A stretch of DNA of 64,000 nt from assembly GCF_017874715.1 (NCBI RefSeq), contig NZ_JAGGLR010000015.1, positions 124,001 through 188,000 on the forward strand, read 5' to 3'. Made by a program: the position numbers and the translations under genes. Origin of the DNA: Streptomyces iranensis. GTDB lineage: Bacteria; Actinomycetota; Actinomycetes; Streptomycetales; Streptomycetaceae. Of the stretch, positions 56,902 to 64,000 are shown one piece after another. Each line of letters starts with the position of its first letter. Position 1 is the first letter of the stretch. The notes beneath the pieces are model-generated. The model did not search any database. It was given only the letters and a program-made list of their open reading frames with translations, and had not been told where the DNA came from.

Positions 56902-58299
56902 ATGGCCGCTAGGCCGCTTGTGGCGCGGCAGCCGAACGAACGGCTGCAAGCGCTCATCCAGGAAGCCGGCTGCTCCAACGCCGGGTTGGCGCGCAGGGTC
57001 AATATGTGCGGCGCCGAGCACGGTCTCGATCTGCGGTACGACAAGACGTCGGTGGCCCGTTGGCTGCGTGGCCAGCAGCCACGGGGCCGGGCGCCGGGCA
57101 TCATCGCCGAGGCGCTCGGCCGCAAGCTCGGCCGTACGGTCACGATCGACGAGATCGGCATGGCCAACGGCAAGAACCTCGCCTCCGGGGTCGGTCTGCA
57201 GTTCTCGCCCACCGTCCTCGGCGCGATAGAGCAGGTCTGCGAGTTGTGGCGCAGCGATGTGGGGCGCCGTGACTTCCTCAGCGGCTCGACGGTTGCCGCC
57301 TCGGCGCTGGTCGAGCCCAGCCGCGACTGGCTGATCACCGGCGCGGACGCCCAGGTGGCGCGCATTGCGGGCGCCCGGGTGGGGCGGTCGGATGTCGCGG
57401 CGGTGCGGGCCACGACGGACGCGCTCGTCGACCTGGACCACCGCTACGGGAGCGGCCATGTGCGCCCTGTCGTCGTCCACTATCTGAACAGCGTGGTCTC
57501 CGGACTGCTGGCCGGCTCGTACACCGAGGCGGTCGGCCGTGAACTGTTCGCGGCCGTCGCGCGGTTGACGGAGCTGGCCGGCTATATGGCGGTCGACACC
57601 GGTCAGTCCGGTCTCGCCCAGCGGTACTACATCCAGGCGCTGCGGCTCGCCCAGGCCGCCGGGGACCGGGGCTACGGCGGCTATGTGCTCGCCGCCAGCA
57701 TGAGCCATCTCGCCGCCCAGCTGGGCAATCCCCGGGAGATCGCCCAGCTGGCGAAGGCCGCGCAGGAGGGCGCCCGCGGCCAGGTGCCGCCGCGTGCCGA
57801 ATCGATGTTCCTGGCGGCCGAGGCGCGCGGTCACGCCCTGATGGGGGACGCACGGGCAAGCCAGTCCGCGGCCGGGCGGGCGCTGGACGCCATGGAGCGG
57901 GCGGTGGGCAGCGGTTCGGGCCCCGCCACGGGCGACGAACCCAACTGGATCCGCCACTTCGACCATGCCTATCTCGCCGATGAGCTGGCCCACTGCCACC
58001 GCGACCTGGGCCAGGCCGACCAGGCCCGGCGGCGCGCCGAGGAGGCCCTGGAGGGCCATCCGGAGGGGCGTGTGCGGCGGCGGGCGATCGGGCTGCTGCT
58101 GCTGGCCACCGCGCATGTGCAGCAGCGCGATGTGGAGCAGGCGTGCCATGTCGGCACCCAGGCGGTGGATCTGCTGGGCACGCTGCGGTCCAACCGGGGG
58201 GCGGAGTATCTGGACGACTTCCAGCAGCGCTTGGAGCCGTACCGGGACGAGCCGGTGGTGCGGGAGTTCGGGGCGCGGCTCCAGGTGCAGGTGGCCTGA
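56902..58299 (+). CDS. NsdA/NsdB-like helix-turn-helix TPR regulator
   Basis: A 465-residue protein. The N-terminal about 90 residues are a helix-turn-helix-like region (NERLQALIQEAGCSNAGLAR, DKTSVARWLRGQQPRGRAPG, RTVTIDEIGMANGKNL). The remainder is a tetratricopeptide-like helical array (LSGLLAGSYTEAVGRELFAA, QSGLAQRYYIQALRLAQAAG, AYLADELAHCHRDLGQADQA). The architecture matches NsdA and NsdB, Streptomyces proteins that restrain antibiotic production and sporulation. Which of these it corresponds to cannot be stated from the sequence alone. ATG 56902 follows ggggg at a suitable distance. Confidence 0.8.
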   Translation: MAARPLVARQPNERLQALIQEAGCSNAGLARRVNMCGAEHGLDLRYDKTSVARWLRGQQPRGRAPGIIAEALGRKLGRTVTIDEIGMANGKNLASGVGLQFSPTVLGAIEQVCELWRSDVGRRDFLSGSTVAASALVEPSRDWLITGADAQVARIAGARVGRSDVAAVRATTDALVDLDHRYGSGHVRPVVVHYLNSVVSGLLAGSYTEAVGRELFAAVARLTELAGYMAVDTGQSGLAQRYYIQALRLAQAAGDRGYGGYVLAASMSHLAAQLGNPREIAQLAKAAQEGARGQVPPRAESMFLAAEARGHALMGDARASQSAAGRALDAMERAVGSGSGPATGDEPNWIRHFDHAYLADELAHCHRDLGQADQARRRAEEALEGHPEGRVRRRAIGLLLLATAHVQQRDVEQACHVGTQAVDLLGTLRSNRGAEYLDDFQQRLEPYRDEPVVREFGARLQVQVA

Positions 58300-58580
58300 G
58301 ATCCGGCCTGATTCGCCCTGGGATGCGGTGTGGGTGCTACGGGTGCGTTGTGTTGTGGTGGCTGATGCGCATGTGGTGAGGCATGGGTGTTGTGGAGTGT
58401 GTTGCGTTGTGTTTATCGCGGGTACGGATGGGGTTCATATCGCCCCCGATCGTGGTGATGTGCCCCATGTCGCGGTGACCAGTCTCTCTCCGTCCCGATG
58501 GGCTCATGGGCACCGCGCCCTCTGGGGAACCGGTAGCGTGACCCGACGATTCCGTCGTTCCGTATAACCAAGGAGTCCCG
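58300..58580. other. G/T-rich intergenic stretch
   Basis: The interval between the NsdA-like gene and the Pro-rich protein contains a G/T-biased stretch (58325-58440, tgtgttgtggtggctgatgc and similar) and then the promoter region of the next gene, which has a ribosome site ccaaggag before GTG 58581. Nothing else is recognised. Confidence 0.5.
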
Positions 58581-60137
58581 GTGACGCAGAGCGGTCAGGG
58601 GAATGAGCCGCGGCTTCCCGCGGTCCCGCCCGCGCACCCCGTGCGCGAGGGGGTTGTGCTGCCTGCCCAGGGGGACTACAGGCCCTCGGACGCCCAACAG
58701 GGGGCCCCGGCCGGGGGACAGGCGTGGGGGCAGCCTTGGGGGCCGCAGAGCGCTCCGGAACCGCCGCAGCAGGGCGAACTGCCGCCGTCGGGTGAGTTCG
58801 GCGCTCCGCCGCCGCCCGAGGCGCAGCCGTACGGGCAGCAGCAGGGCTGGACGACTCCGGAGAGACCGGCCCAGCCGCCGCACAACGTCCCGTCGCCGCA
58901 CAACGTCCAGCCGCCGCACAACGCTCAGCCGCCGCACAACGTCCCGTCGCCGTACCAGCCCCAGCAGCTGCCGTACCAGGCCGCCGACGAGACCCAGGTG
59001 ATGCCGCCGCAGCCCGCCGGGGACGCGGACGCGACCCAGGTCATACCCCCGGTCCCGGGTGAGGCCCCGCCGCCCCTGGACACCCCCACCACCACGCTCG
59101 CCCCGGTCAAGAGCGCGCCGCTGCCGCCCGAGAACCGGCCCGAGTCACCGGCCGAGTCCACCACCCAGCTGCGCGCCGTCCGCCCCGGCCGCCGGGGCGC
59201 CCACCGCCAGCAGCCCCCCGCGGCCGCGGCCGCGGAGGAGACCGCGGTGCTCCCGCCCACGCCCGCCGCGCCCGCCGCGTCCGCGCCGATTCCGGAGCGG
59301 CCCGGCAGCGCCCCGTACGCGATCCGTCCCGGCCGTCCCGGGGACCGGCCGCCGCCCTCGGAGTTCGACGGTCTGTTCCGTGACGCCGGCGGTGCGGGCG
59401 GTGCCGGGGGCGCCGATGAGACGCAGCAGCTTCCGCAGTTCGGCCCGGACGTTCCGCAACCGCCGTCCGGCGGCCATGGTGACGGCGGTCATGGCGGCGG
59501 TGGGCGGCGCCGGATGTCGCGGGGCATGATCATCGGCGTTGTGGTGGTGGCGAGCTGCGCCGTCGCCGGACTCGCCGCGGGAGCCGTGCTCAGTATGGGC
59601 GGCGATGACGACGGTAAGGACAACTCGACGCTGAGCAGCGCTTCGCCGAGCGCCGCGGAGTCGTCCAAGGCCGCCGTCGACCCCGTCGAGACGCAGGCGA
59701 AGACGCTGGACGCGCTGCTCGCCGACAGCAACAACAGCCGGGCATCGGTGATCAAGGCCGTGGACAGCATCAAGTCCTGCAAGGACCTGAGCACGGCGGC
59801 ATCGGATCTGCGGACGGCCGCGGGCCAGCGCAATGACCTGGTGACCCGGCTGGGCAAGCTGTCGGTGGACAAGCTGCCCGACCACGCGCGGCTGACCGCG
59901 TCGCTCACCAGGGCGTGGAAGTCCTCGGCCAGGGCCGACAACGAGTACGCGGCCTGGGCCGACCAGGTCGGCGGCAAGAAGGGCTGCCCCAAGGGCAAGG
60001 CCCGCCGTTCGCCCCGGGTCGGGGCGGCCGAGCGGGCGAGCGGCGAGGCGACTCAGGCCAAGAAGACGGCCTCGGGGCTGTGGAACCCGATCGCCTCCCA
60101 GTACGGCCTCACCCCGCGCCAGGCCACCGACCTGTGA
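58581..60137 (+). CDS. Single-pass membrane protein with Pro-rich, TQ-motif cytoplasmic domain
   Basis: A 518-residue protein. The first about 310 residues are disordered Pro/Gln/Ala-rich sequence, including a QPPHNV/PSPHNV hexapeptide repeat and four similar acidic-Thr-Gln motifs (DETQVMPPQ, DATQVIPPV, STTQLRAV, DETQQLPQ). One membrane helix follows (SRGMIIGVVVVASCAVAGLA). The extracellular domain has SKAAVDPVETQAKTLDALLA, SIKSCKDLSTAASDLRTAAG and KKGCPKG, with two Cys. The TQ motifs resemble Ser/Thr-kinase and FHA-binding sites. The function of the outer domain is unknown. The gene end is duplicated in an 18-bp repeat. Confidence 0.75.
   Translation: MTQSGQGNEPRLPAVPPAHPVREGVVLPAQGDYRPSDAQQGAPAGGQAWGQPWGPQSAPEPPQQGELPPSGEFGAPPPPEAQPYGQQQGWTTPERPAQPPHNVPSPHNVQPPHNAQPPHNVPSPYQPQQLPYQAADETQVMPPQPAGDADATQVIPPVPGEAPPPLDTPTTTLAPVKSAPLPPENRPESPAESTTQLRAVRPGRRGAHRQQPPAAAAAEETAVLPPTPAAPAASAPIPERPGSAPYAIRPGRPGDRPPPSEFDGLFRDAGGAGGAGGADETQQLPQFGPDVPQPPSGGHGDGGHGGGGRRRMSRGMIIGVVVVASCAVAGLAAGAVLSMGGDDDGKDNSTLSSASPSAAESSKAAVDPVETQAKTLDALLADSNNSRASVIKAVDSIKSCKDLSTAASDLRTAAGQRNDLVTRLGKLSVDKLPDHARLTASLTRAWKSSARADNEYAAWADQVGGKKGCPKGKARRSPRVGAAERASGEATQAKKTASGLWNPIASQYGLTPRQATDL
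58872..58956. repeat. 18-bp in-frame repeat, 4.5 copies
   Basis: Units starting 58872, 58890, 58908, 58926 and 58944 (cagccgccgcacaacgtc or ccgtcgccgcacaacgtc) encode QPPHNV/PSPHNV/QPPHNA hexapeptides. Confidence 0.92.
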
Positions 60138-60155
60138 CAGGCCACCGACCTGTGA
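60122..60155. repeat. 18-bp duplication of a gene end with its stop codon
   Basis: ggccaccgacctgtgac occurs at 60122 and 60140. The first contains the stop of the Pro-rich protein (60135-60137). The second repeats it in frame. Confidence 0.92.
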
Positions 60156-60161
60156 CCGGGC

Positions 60162-60190
60162 GGCCGGGGGCGGCGCCGCCGTCCCCGGCC
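60162..60190. terminator. Bidirectional terminator hairpin
   Basis: GGCCGGGG (60162-60169) and CCCCGGCC (60183-60190) enclose an inner CGGC/GCCG stem, between convergent genes. Confidence 0.75.
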
Positions 60191-60201
60191 CGGCCCGTGG
60201 C

Positions 60202-61512
60202 TCAGTCCGCCGGGTGGTAGCGCTCCAGGATCTTGGACACGTTGACGAAGCCCTTGCGCACCGCGACCAGTCGCCCGTCGCGCACCATCTGGTAGGTGAC
60301 GTCCGCGTTGACGATCCGCGAGTAGTTGGGCACGTGCAGCGTGTCGTCGTAGCCCCAGCGCAGCGTCGGCGTCAGCCCGCCGGTGTTGACCGCGTGGCCG
60401 TTGTCCAGCGCGTTGCGCACGGTGCGGGCGCTGATGTCGTCGGCGTGCAGGGACATCAGCACCGAGCGCAGCACCGTGTAGCCGATCCAGGTGGTCTGCG
60501 TGCCGGGGTCGTCCGGGTCGATGCGGTTGTCGTCGAAGGCGTACTTGTTGATGACCTTCTTCATGGAGTTCCAGCGCGGATCGTCCCCGGCCGGGTACCA
60601 GCCGGTGGCGTAGGTGCCCTCCAGGGGGCTGGAGGTGCCGCCGGTGGAGTCGATCAGGGACTGCCGGACGCCGCCGAGGATGGAGGCTATCCGCACCTTC
60701 GGATGGTTCTCCTGCACCCGGCGGAAGGAGTCGAAGAAGGTGCCGGTGCGGTTGCCGAGCGCCGCGGAGACGCACGAGTTCTCCAGGGCCGCGCCCTGGT
60801 CGGCGCCGCCGAGGGAGCTGTCGGCGCCGACGCCCTCCAGGGCGGTGGTGGCCTGCTTGCTGTAGTCGCCCGCGCCCTCGGGGGCGCGTACGTCATGGGC
60901 GTCGGCGCGATTGCCCGCCCTGAGGCCGGTATTGAGGAGCTGGGGGAGTTCGTCGCCCGCGATGGTGTCGGGGCGCACCAGTGCGGTGCGCTCGCAGCGG
61001 GAGGCCAGCTGGCGGCCGTTGCCCACCAGCAGGGCGGCCTGGCCGCCGTTGACCGGATAGGAGTACGGGCTGTCGAACTCCTCCTGCGTCAGCCCGTAGC
61101 CGCCTATGTAGGGGATGCCGGCGACCTCCAGCGGGGAGATGAAGGACCGGCCGTACTGGCTGTACGAGCCGACGACCGCGACGGCCTTGTCCTCCTTGGC
61201 CTGCTGGGCGCAGCCGGCGGCCTGGACGGCGTCGTTGCGCTCGTTGCAGGTGACGACCTCGAGCTTGCGGCCGTGGATGCCGCCGGAGTCGTTGACCCAG
61301 CGGGCAAATGCCCTCGCCATCGCGGGCATTCCCGGCATATTGGTGGCTTTGGTGCCCTCGGGGGCCCAGGTCATGACGGTGATGGGGTCGCTGTCGCTCT
61401 TGTTCGACAGCACCGCGCCGCAGCCGGACAGCAGCGACGCGCCGACCGCCGTACACACTGCCGCGACGGCGGCTCGGAAGGGGCGGGAGGAGGGGCGTCG
61501 CCGTCCGGTCAT
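60202..61512 (-). CDS. Branched-chain-type ABC substrate-binding lipoprotein
   Basis: A 436-residue periplasmic-binding-protein-like lipoprotein. The signal is basic and hydrophobic, ending in a lipobox (VGASLLSGC). The mature part has the type-I binding fold (FARWVNDSGGIHGRKLEVVT, CAQQAKEDKAVAVVGSYSQY, AGIPYIGGYGLTQEEFDSPY, WIGYTVLRSVLM). No LivH/LivM permease or ATPase gene is adjacent, so it is an orphan binding protein or a sensor component. ATG 61512 begins the basic signal (MTGRRRPSSRPFR). Divergent from the next small conserved gene. Confidence 0.85.
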   Translation of the reverse strand: MTGRRRPSSRPFRAAVAAVCTAVGASLLSGCGAVLSNKSDSDPITVMTWAPEGTKATNMPGMPAMARAFARWVNDSGGIHGRKLEVVTCNERNDAVQAAGCAQQAKEDKAVAVVGSYSQYGRSFISPLEVAGIPYIGGYGLTQEEFDSPYSYPVNGGQAALLVGNGRQLASRCERTALVRPDTIAGDELPQLLNTGLRAGNRADAHDVRAPEGAGDYSKQATTALEGVGADSSLGGADQGAALENSCVSAALGNRTGTFFDSFRRVQENHPKVRIASILGGVRQSLIDSTGGTSSPLEGTYATGWYPAGDDPRWNSMKKVINKYAFDDNRIDPDDPGTQTTWIGYTVLRSVLMSLHADDISARTVRNALDNGHAVNTGGLTPTLRWGYDDTLHVPNYSRIVNADVTYQMVRDGRLVAVRKGFVNVSKILERYHPAD

Positions 61513-61683
61513 GGCAAGCGAGCTTGGTGCTTCGCGAGGAACGCAGCCGCTATGACAAGACAAGGGATGGTGACGTAGAGGTGAACAGCGGGGGCTGATC
61601 CGTCTCTATGTGTGAAGAACGTACGATCGGTGACTGTGCAAGGTTCGGAGAAGTCTTCCCGTCGCGCCCGTCGCTCGACCACC

Positions 61684-62130
61684 ATGGGAGTCATGCCTGT
61701 CAACGACATGCCCTGGTGGCGCTGGCGCACCAATGTGCGCTCGGCGCTGCATATGCTCTCGGATCCCGTCTTCCAGCAGGAGTGCTGGCTGGCCGGCCAG
61801 CCTGGGTACGGCGATGTGACGGACGCCGTCTACCGGCTGGTCGAGGACACCTGGCTGGACAACTGGTCCGCCGAGAAGTACGTCGGCACGATCTTCCGCG
61901 ACTCGCAGGAGGCGGCGCTGGTCGATGTCGCCGTGCTGCGGGTGCTGAGGATCATGCACCAGGCGGGCGCGGACGCCCCCGTCTCGGCGTACCTCGAGCA
62001 CCATGGCTGGCCGGAGGCCGTACGAGCGGCCCGCGAGGCCCATGTGCGGCTGGCCACCAACGACGGCGAGGATCCGGACATCCCACCGCGCACCCTCGAA
62101 GTGCTGGCGATCATGACGCAGGCGGTCTGA
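61684..62130 (+). CDS. Conserved 148-residue protein of unknown function
   Basis: A small soluble, mainly helical protein containing MPWWRWRTNVRSALHMLSDP, VFQQECWLAGQPGYGDVTDA, LVEDTWLDNWSAEKYVGTIF and VLRVLRIMHQAGADAPVSAY. The pattern is familiar from Streptomyces genomes but has no assigned function. The start is ATG 61684 or 61693, and the frame is also open upstream. It lies 51 bases before purU and could be co-transcribed with it. Confidence 0.72.
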   Translation: MGVMPVNDMPWWRWRTNVRSALHMLSDPVFQQECWLAGQPGYGDVTDAVYRLVEDTWLDNWSAEKYVGTIFRDSQEAALVDVAVLRVLRIMHQAGADAPVSAYLEHHGWPEAVRAAREAHVRLATNDGEDPDIPPRTLEVLAIMTQAV

Positions 62131-62181
62131 ACGCCGTCGCGGGTGTGGGGCTCCGTCGCGGGTGTGCGACGCTATGGAGTC

Positions 62182-63051
62182 ATGAGCGAGTCGCATCCCG
62201 TCCCCGACCAGTACATCCTCACGCTGTCCTGCCCGGACAAGCAGGGGATCGTGCACGCCGTGTCGAGCTTTCTGTTCATGACCGGCTGCAACATCGAGGA
62301 CAGCCAGCAGTTCGGGGACCGTGACACCGGGCTCTTCTTCATGCGGGTGGCCTTCCGCGCCGTCTCGCCGGTGAAGGTGAAGGATCTGCGGGCCAGCTTC
62401 GCCGCGGTCGGCGAGTCCTTCCAGATGGACTGGGAGATCCATCGCGCCGACGAGAAGATGCGCATCCTGCTCATGGTCAGCAAGTTCGGGCACTGCCTGA
62501 ACGACCTTCTCTTCCGGTCGCGGATCGGCGCGCTGCCGGTCGAGATCGCCGCGGTGGTCTCCAACCACACCGACTTCCAGGCGCTGGTCGGCTCCTACGG
62601 GATCCCGTTCCACCACATCCCCGTGACGAAGGACAACAAGCGGGAGGCCGAGGCCCGGCTGCTGGACCTGGTGCGCGCGGAGCATGTGGAACTGGTGGTG
62701 CTGGCCCGCTATATGCAGGTGCTCTCCGACGACCTGTGCAAGGAGCTGTCGGGCCGGATCATCAACATCCACCACAGCTTCCTGCCGAGCTTCAAGGGCG
62801 CCAAGCCGTACCACCAGGCGCATGCGCGCGGGGTCAAGCTGATCGGGGCCACCGCCCACTACGTGACCGCCGATCTGGACGAGGGCCCGATCATCGAGCA
62901 GGAGGTCGAGCGCGTCGGCCATGGGCTCACCCCGGACCAGCTGGTGGCGGTCGGCCGCGATGTGGAGTGCCAGGCGCTGGCCCGCGCCGTGAAGTGGCAC
63001 AGCGAGCGCCGGGTGCTGCTCAACGGGCACCGTACGGTCGTCTTCGACTGA
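62182..63051 (+). CDS. purU: Formyltetrahydrofolate deformylase
   Basis: A 289-residue enzyme that hydrolyses 10-formyl-tetrahydrofolate to formate and tetrahydrofolate, balancing one-carbon pools. An N-terminal ACT domain (LTLSCPDKQGIVHAVSSFLF, GDRDTGLFFMRVAF) is followed by the formyltransferase-fold domain with the catalytic pattern RIINIHHSFLPSFKGAKPYH, GVKLIGATAHYVTADLDEGP and the Asp of the latter. The length is typical. ATG 62182 is preceded by ggag. Confidence 0.95.
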   Translation: MSESHPVPDQYILTLSCPDKQGIVHAVSSFLFMTGCNIEDSQQFGDRDTGLFFMRVAFRAVSPVKVKDLRASFAAVGESFQMDWEIHRADEKMRILLMVSKFGHCLNDLLFRSRIGALPVEIAAVVSNHTDFQALVGSYGIPFHHIPVTKDNKREAEARLLDLVRAEHVELVVLARYMQVLSDDLCKELSGRIINIHHSFLPSFKGAKPYHQAHARGVKLIGATAHYVTADLDEGPIIEQEVERVGHGLTPDQLVAVGRDVECQALARAVKWHSERRVLLNGHRTVVFD

Positions 63052-63067
63052 CTCGGAGGACCACCCG

Positions 63068-63131
63068 GAGGCGGGACACCGACACTTCAGAGGCGGGACA
63101 CCGACGCTTCAGAGGCGGGACAGGGACGCTG
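63068..63131. repeat. 22-bp repeat spanning a minus-strand stop codon
   Basis: gaggcgggacaccgac units start at 63068, 63090 and 63112. tca at 63109-63111, the end of the second unit, is the stop of the minus-strand gene, and the same tca closes the first unit. Confidence 0.88.
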
Positions 63132-64000
63132 TGGCGAAGAGCACATCCCGGATCGCCTCGGTGTCCCCGGACAGGCCCGCAGCCGCCTCCTGCGGCGGCA
63201 CATGCCCGGACGCCAGCAGATAGAACGCCTCCTGGTCCAGCGCGATCGTCGCCACCGCCTCCTCCGGCGCTGCCATCGCCGCCGGGGAGTCCAGCGGGAT
63301 GTACCAGTCGCCGCCGCCCGTGCCCTCCACCTGGAGATGGAGCGTACGGCCCGGGGTGCCCGCCTCGACCAGCCGGCGGGGCGGGGACGCGAGCCCGGCC
63401 CGGCGCCGCTCGGCCAGCGTCCCCGGAAGCAGCCGGGCACACAGGTCGATCATGGCCTTGAGGTGGGCGGAGGCCGGTGGTTCATAGGGGTAGTCGATGG
63501 CCTCGGCGATGTCCCCGGCGTGCACCCAGCACTCCAGGGCGCGGTCGAGGAACGCGTCGCGGATCGGCAGCGCGAACTCCCCGTACGGCACATCGAGCTC
63601 CGCGACCCCGCGCCCGGCGAAGGACACCGTACGGACCAGGGCATGGCCCTGCTCGCGCCACAGCTCCCGTACCGCACCGGGCGGACCGGCCCCGTACGCG
63701 GCGCCGGGCTCGTGGTGCCAGTACGCCTCCGTACGGGCCTGGGGCGAGCCGGGGGCGGCGGCGCCCATCGGGTCGGGGAGGCCCAGGGAGGCGGCGACGA
63801 TGCCGTCCACGACCATCAGATGGCCGATCACCCCGGCGACGGTGGTGTCCCGGCCGGTGAGCCGCCGCCCGTCGAACCACTTGAGCCGCACCGGCGCACG
63901 CCACTCGGCCTCGCCCATGTCGCGCAGCAGCGCGTCCAGCCGGGCGGCCTCGGCGTCGTAGGCACTGGCCCAGCCGGGCATGGGTATCCGGGCCGGGCGG
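63109..64000 (-). CDS. Maleylpyruvate-isomerase-fold (MDMPI) protein, cut by the window edge
   Basis: At least 291 residues are visible. The frame stays open to the right edge (residues RPARI before the first ATG at 63981), so the true start is probably outside, perhaps with an anti-sigma-like zf-HC2 domain as in related Streptomyces proteins. The visible part has the DinB/MDMPI helical fold: AGVIGHLMVVDGIVAASLG with a metal-ligand His, and RDAFLDRALECWVHAGDIAE with the second. A C-terminal domain (LHLQVEGTGGGDWYIPLDSP) follows. It may use mycothiol or act as a redox-sensing anti-sigma factor. This is inference. Confidence 0.75.
   Translation of the reverse strand, partial: RPARIPMPGWASAYDAEAARLDALLRDMGEAEWRAPVRLKWFDGRRLTGRDTTVAGVIGHLMVVDGIVAASLGLPDPMGAAAPGSPQARTEAYWHHEPGAAYGAGPPGAVRELWREQGHALVRTVSFAGRGVAELDVPYGEFALPIRDAFLDRALECWVHAGDIAEAIDYPYEPPASAHLKAMIDLCARLLPGTLAERRRAGLASPPRRLVEAGTPGRTLHLQVEGTGGGDWYIPLDSPAAMAAPEEAVATIALDQEAFYLLASGHVPPQEAAAGLSGDTEAIRDVLFATASLSRL

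Overview
The window is chromosomal DNA from a Streptomyces. Support for this is the very high G+C content with G/C at almost every third codon position, many GTG/TTG starts, futalosine-type menaquinone genes, Streptomyces-type gene families (DUF574 methyltransferase, DUF3027, DUF2771, an NsdA-like regulator, a DtxR-type iron regulator like DmdR1) and a gene order that, from memory, resembles the S. coelicolor SCO43xx-SCO44xx core region. I recognise no insertion sequence, prophage, CRISPR array, rRNA or tRNA. A more precise species assignment would be a guess.

Layout. 1-5.3 kb: the 5' end of a helicase-related gene, a membrane protein, and an iron-siderophore ABC importer operon (two FecCD permeases and an ATPase, no binding protein) headed by an iron box. 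5.3-9.5 kb: a HAD phosphatase, a small membrane protein, a cold-shock protein, mqnB-mqnD of menaquinone synthesis and a DUF2771 lipoprotein. 9.7-18.7 kb: an MFS protein, DUF3027, a 1219-residue sacsin/Hsp90-type ATPase-fold protein, a DUF574 methyltransferase and DUF2530. 18.9-28.2 kb: an AzgA-type purine permease, a MarR-MFS pair, ThpR, a 29-residue membrane peptide, an aldo/keto reductase, two membrane or secreted proteins and serC. 28.5-42.9 kb: a large FAD/Fe-S oxidoreductase, then a catabolic operon (TIGR03084 protein, AtuA-like DUF1446, acyl-CoA carboxylase beta and biotin subunits, acyl-CoA dehydrogenase, acyl-CoA ligase, enoyl-CoA hydratase, TetR). 42.9-48.9 kb: citrate synthase, pdxH, a PAS/GAF protein, a SIS-domain protein and the DtxR/IdeR-type iron repressor. 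49.6-56.5 kb: an alpha/beta hydrolase fold protein whose nucleophile position is Ala, a lipoprotein, a lactate-monooxygenase-like flavoprotein, an SH3 secreted protein, an ABC-2 exporter pair and a prim-pol-like protein. 56.9-64 kb: an NsdA-like regulator, a Pro-rich membrane protein, an orphan branched-chain-type binding protein, a conserved small protein, purU and the start of a maleylpyruvate-isomerase-fold gene cut by the window edge.

How the genes work together. The iron repressor at 48 kb is the likely controller of the iron-box-headed importer at 2-5 kb. The 31.6-42.9 kb operon reads as a complete pathway: CoA activation, dehydrogenation, biotin-dependent carboxylation and hydration of a branched or terpenoid acyl chain, with a TetR regulator as the last gene and an inverted repeat at its promoter. 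mqnB and mqnD are translationally coupled.

The most unusual property is not a gene. At least a dozen genes end inside a short tandem repeat (unit 12-25 bp) whose unit contains the gene's own stop codon. Other genes carry in-frame 12-30 bp minisatellites at their N terminus, in loops, or even inside an enzyme core (MqnB). In the carboxylase operon two gene junctions have been duplicated at 83 and about 110 bp spacing. Each duplication leaves a small open frame (28 and 37 codons) whose stop overlaps the next gene's start. I regard these repeat-driven gene ends and junctions as the part of the window most worth testing.
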